The notes under the pieces are model-generated. The model was not told where the DNA came from, ran no database searches, and saw only the letters and a program-made list of their open reading frames with translations. The translations under genes and the position numbers were made by a program. Below are positions 61,182-64,000 of a DNA stretch of 64,000 nucleotides, one piece after another (position 1 is the first letter of the stretch; the number at the start of each line of letters is the position of its first letter). The stretch comes from Motiliproteus sp036961355 (GTDB lineage Bacteria; Pseudomonadota; Gammaproteobacteria; Pseudomonadales; Balneatricaceae): positions 1 to 64,000 of the forward strand of contig JBALVL010000018.1 of assembly GCA_036961355.1 (NCBI GenBank), in the 5' to 3' direction.

Positions 61182-62252
61182 ATGAAAAAGTTTGCCCGTA
61201 CCGCAGCCACTGCGGTTGCAATGACCGCAGCCATCTCTGTAGTCACCCCGGCCACCGCCGCCGATAAGACACTGCTCAAAACCCCTATCGCCTTCGGCTC
61301 ACACCTGCCTGCACTAGGCACTCCGATCAAATGGGTCTCCGAGCAACTGCCGGTGATGAGCGATAACAAACTAAAGATGAAAATTTACGAGCCGGGCAAA
61401 CTGGTCGCCCCCGGCGAGATCCTCGGCGCGGTTTCTAGCGGAAAAGTTAACTCCGGTTACGCTACCGCCGGCTACTGGCAAGGCAAAATGCCTGCAGCGG
61501 CGCTTTTCTCGGCTGTCCCCTTTGGCCCCGAAGCGGGTGAGTACCTTGCCTGGATGTACTACGGCAACGGCCTGAAATTGTACCAAGAGATGTATGACAC
61601 TGCTGGCTACAACGTTAAAGTTCTGCCATGCGCGATCATCTCCCCGGAAACATCAGGCTGGTTCAAGAAGCCGATCGACTCTCCAGAAGACCTGAAAGGT
61701 CTTAACATGCGCTTCTTCGGCCTCGGTGCCAGCGTAATGGAGAAGCTGGGCGTCAGCACTTCACAACTGCCAGGCGGCGAAATTTTCGGCGCACTTGAGA
61801 AAGGCGCTATCGATGCATCGGAATTCTCTCAGCCCGCCATCGATCAACGCCTTGGCTTCTACAAGATCGCCAAGTACAACTACTTCCCTGGCTGGCATCA
61901 GCAGTCCACCGTGTTTGAGTTGCTGGTTAACAAAGATGCTTGGGCAGACATGAGCAAGGCGAACCAGGCTATCCTCGAGAACACCTGTAAAGCCTCGATG
62001 ACCAACTCGATTGCCGAAGGTGAAGCGATGCAGTTCGACGTGATGGCCAAAGCTCAGGAAAACGGTGTTGAGATTCGCTACTGGAGCGACGAGATGCTGG
62101 CTGTGTTCAAGTCTGCTTGGGATGAAGTGGTTATCGAGAAGAACCAAGATGCCTTCTTCAACAAGGTTTACACCGACCTGACCACGTTCCGTGACGGCTA
62201 CGACCTGTGGGAAGCACACGCCTTCCTGCCACGCATTAAGCCAAGCCTGTAA
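61182..62252 (+). CDS. TRAP transporter substrate-binding protein (DctP/TakP-like)
   Basis: The 356-residue protein has a signal peptide (core about 8-22, cleavage near ATA-ADK) and the DctP fold. LPGGEIFGALEKGAIDASEFSQP and YNYFPGWHQQSTVFELLVNKDAW resemble the 2-oxoacid binder TakP more than C4-dicarboxylate binders. It captures the ligand in the periplasm for the DctQM-type permease. GAGGA lies 7 nt before the ATG. The PdhR box in its promoter supports pyruvate or a related 2-oxoacid as substrate. That is inference. Confidence 0.88.
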   Translation: MKKFARTAATAVAMTAAISVVTPATAADKTLLKTPIAFGSHLPALGTPIKWVSEQLPVMSDNKLKMKIYEPGKLVAPGEILGAVSSGKVNSGYATAGYWQGKMPAAALFSAVPFGPEAGEYLAWMYYGNGLKLYQEMYDTAGYNVKVLPCAIISPETSGWFKKPIDSPEDLKGLNMRFFGLGASVMEKLGVSTSQLPGGEIFGALEKGAIDASEFSQPAIDQRLGFYKIAKYNYFPGWHQQSTVFELLVNKDAWADMSKANQAILENTCKASMTNSIAEGEAMQFDVMAKAQENGVEIRYWSDEMLAVFKSAWDEVVIEKNQDAFFNKVYTDLTTFRDGYDLWEAHAFLPRIKPSL

Positions 62253-62278
62253 CAGGCTTAGCTCTGCCGCAGACCAAG

Positions 62279-62350
62279 CCGCCCCCTGTTAAATCAACAA
62301 TAACAGGGGCGGTATAGCCGGGGGAACCGCTGTCACAGCGAACACCCCGG
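62279..62350 (+). promoter_or_regulatory. Tandem intercistronic hairpins after the TRAP binding-protein gene
   Basis: CCGCCCCCTGTTA pairs with TAACAGGGGCGG (62279-62312, one bulge). A second compound stem CCGGGG/CCCCGG with inner CGCTG/CAGCG follows (62318-62350). No T run follows, so the operon is probably read through, with the binding-protein mRNA stabilised. Confidence 0.7.
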
Positions 62351-62523
62351 CGATATTTTATCTACGATGCACTACCGAATTTTTCATCGACATCGCCAAT
62401 CGATCGTCGCTGCCTTCTTGGTTAAACCGGTCATCCCCAAATACCGGCTAACACCAGGCACAGCCACAATCGAACGCTGTCTATCAGAGCACCATCACAC
62501 GTGACTCTTGAGAGGTTGAACCC

Positions 62524-63051
62524 GTGAACAACCACCAACACCAAACCCACCCTGTAGCGATCTCTGACGCAATCGACGGCGCTATCCTCAAGATGGGCAA
62601 TCTGATCGCGTGGAGTTACGTCCTCCTCATGCTGGTCATCATTTTACAGGTCGTTTTACGGAAGGGATTCTCCAACGGCCTGATCGTTCTGGAAGAGCTG
62701 CAGTGGCACCTCTACGCAATCGGAGTGATGTTCGGCGTCTCCTATGCACAGGTCAACAATGCCCATGTCAGGGTCGACCTGATCTACGGTGGCTTGCGGA
62801 TCCGTACAAAACGGATCATCGATGTCATCGGCATTCTGGTACTAGTACTGCCGTTCATCGTGGTGATCTTTATCCATAGCCTCGATTTCGTTGCCGACGC
62901 TTGGCGCATCAACGAATCGTCTGAATCCCCCTCAGGCCTGCCCTGGCGCTGGGCCATCAAGGCCGTTATGCCGCTCAGCTTCGGCATGCTGGGGTTAGCC
63001 GTCGTGTCGCGTTTGATCCGCGACGTTGTCCTGCTGATCCGGGGAGAGTAA
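62524..63051 (+). CDS. TRAP transporter small permease (DctQ-type)
   Basis: The 175-residue protein has four predicted helices (about 28-46, 60-80, 98-118 and 140-165), with the DctQ signature EELQWHLYAIGVMFGVSYAQVNNAHVRVD. It is the small membrane subunit of the TRAP carrier. The start is GTG with GAGAGG 7-8 nt upstream. The large permease ATG follows 5 bp after the stop. Confidence 0.9.
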   Translation: MNNHQHQTHPVAISDAIDGAILKMGNLIAWSYVLLMLVIILQVVLRKGFSNGLIVLEELQWHLYAIGVMFGVSYAQVNNAHVRVDLIYGGLRIRTKRIIDVIGILVLVLPFIVVIFIHSLDFVADAWRINESSESPSGLPWRWAIKAVMPLSFGMLGLAVVSRLIRDVVLLIRGE

Positions 63052-63056
63052 CTACT

Positions 63057-64000
63057 ATGGAAATCAACGAAATTCTCGTTATCGCGATGTTCGTCTCGTT
63101 CATCGCACTGCTGTTCACCGGCATCCCTGTCGCCTATGTCCTTGGCGGCGTCGGTGTCATCTTCGCCGGTGTCGGTTATCTGGCCGATATCTACCTGGAC
63201 GCCTTTACCGGTCTTGACTTCCTGACTCTGGGGCTGGTGGTCAACCGGCTCTATAAGATCATGGACAACTGGATCTTAGTGGCACTGCCGATGTTCATTT
63301 TCATGGGCATTATGCTGGACAAATCCGGCGTCGCCGAAAAGCTGATGGAGTCGATGCAAGAGTTGTTCGGCAAGGTCCGTGGAGGGCTGGCGATCACAGT
63401 GACCGCCATCGGTATCATCCTGGCGGCCTCGACCGGCATCATCGGTGCGTCGGTGGTTCTGCTGGCGGTGATGTCATTGCCGGCGATGTTAAAACAGGGT
63501 TACTCCAAACCATTAGCCCTGGGCACCATCGCCTCGGCGGGTACGTTGGGTATTTTGATCCCACCCAGCATCATGCTGGTGATCATGGCCGACCAGCTCG
63601 GCTTGTCGGTTGGCGATCTGTTTATGGGGGCGGTATTCCCCGGTCTGATGCTCGGCTCGATGTACATCGTCTATATCGTAGTCGTCGGCCTGCTCAGTCC
63701 CGGTTCGGCCCCAGTCCCGGCTGATGCCAAACGCGTGACAATGCAAGCCTTCGTCAAATTGATGAAAGCGATGCTACCGACGCTGCTGCTGATCTTTGTG
63801 GTGCTGGGCTCTATCTTCGGCGGTATCGCCACTCCCACCGAGGCCTCCGGTGTCGGCGCGATGGGTGCCACACTGCTGGCGATGTACAACCGCAGGTTCA
63901 GCTTCGGCGTACTCAAAGATGTGATGCAGGGGACCTACAACACCACCGCCTATATCTTCATGATCTTTATCGGTGCTACCTGTTTCGCATTGGTATTGCG
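63057..64000 (+). CDS. TRAP transporter large permease (DctM-type), partial
   Basis: The frame stays open from ATG at 63057 to the window end, giving at least 314 residues of a DctM protein of usually 430 or so. Signatures include FTGIPVAYVLGGVGVIF, FIFMGIMLDKSGVAEKLM, AASTGIIGASVVLLAVMSLP, AGTLGILIPPSIMLVIMADQ and GGIATPTEASGVGAMGA. It is the ion-coupled transport subunit. GGGGAG lies 13 nt before the ATG and the gene is closely spaced with the small permease. The C-terminus is outside the window. Confidence 0.93.
   Translation, partial: MEINEILVIAMFVSFIALLFTGIPVAYVLGGVGVIFAGVGYLADIYLDAFTGLDFLTLGLVVNRLYKIMDNWILVALPMFIFMGIMLDKSGVAEKLMESMQELFGKVRGGLAITVTAIGIILAASTGIIGASVVLLAVMSLPAMLKQGYSKPLALGTIASAGTLGILIPPSIMLVIMADQLGLSVGDLFMGAVFPGLMLGSMYIVYIVVVGLLSPGSAPVPADAKRVTMQAFVKLMKAMLPTLLLIFVVLGSIFGGIATPTEASGVGAMGATLLAMYNRRFSFGVLKDVMQGTYNTTAYIFMIFIGATCFALVL

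Overview
The window looks like a chromosomal segment of a marine, heterotrophic gammaproteobacterium, probably from the Oceanospirillales or a neighbouring order. The placement is an inference from gene content: PdhR-AceE-AceF of E. coli type and length, a monomeric NADP isocitrate dehydrogenase, two polyhydroxyalkanoate phasins, tripartite tricarboxylate (TTT) and TRAP transporters, a branched-chain 2-oxoacid dehydrogenase and a respiratory nitric oxide reductase cluster. I found no rRNA, tRNA, insertion sequence, prophage or CRISPR array. Gene density is high and most genes are housekeeping, transport or signalling.

Layout. 1-811: no gene, but a terminator and a block of strong palindromes. 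0.8-5.7 kb: a secreted solute-binding-like protein, ppnP, DUF2058 and DUF3301 proteins, slyD, an alpha/beta hydrolase and an orphan lipoprotein. 5.8-8.1 kb: a membrane diguanylate cyclase and two phasins with matching promoter/operator architecture. 8.3-11.4 kb: pdxJ coupled to a radical SAM gene, and a divergent isovaleryl-CoA dehydrogenase. 11.5-15.5 kb: a truncated haemoglobin overlapping a class III nucleotidyl cyclase, a thioesterase with a TetR regulator, and a DUF3014 protein. 15.7-24.1 kb: monomeric IDH, a Hanks-type protein kinase, and bkdA1-bkdA2-bkdB without an E3 gene. 24.5-30.6 kb: a CitA/CitB-type two-component system divergent from tctCBA, separated by a 13-bp tandem repeat. 30.8-34.7 kb: two small orphan proteins, then a periplasmic-binding lipoprotein paired with a sensor diguanylate cyclase.

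35.1-43.6 kb holds a complete nitric oxide reductase locus: norC-norB-norD-norQ-norE-norF on the minus strand, with norR divergent. The intergenic region carries a sigma-54 promoter and two GT-N7-AC NorR-type sites; murI overlaps the end of norR. 43.6-54.9 kb: a Na/phosphate symporter overlapping a coiled-coil gene, yidD with a repeat tail, an SLC5-STAC protein lacking its kinase, a CDGSH protein, cysK, a GGDEF-EAL protein, a coiled-coil membrane protein, a MarC protein and a solute-binding protein. 55.1-64 kb: aceF, aceE, pdhR (all minus) and a divergent TRAP operon whose large permease runs off the window end.

How the parts work together. Pyruvate and 2-oxoacid metabolism recurs (AceEF, Bkd, IDH, TTT, TRAP). 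Two PdhR-type boxes (GGT-N3-ACC) lie just downstream of consensus promoters, one for pdhR and one for the TRAP operon, so PdhR probably co-controls pyruvate oxidation and uptake of a 2-oxoacid. A second dyad, GTAG-N5-CTAC, occurs twice before aceE and once, degenerate, before icd. Second-messenger signalling is dense: three GGDEF proteins, one nucleotidyl cyclase with a globin partner, and one Ser/Thr kinase. The nor locus and the trHbN-like globin suggest exposure to nitric oxide and low oxygen.
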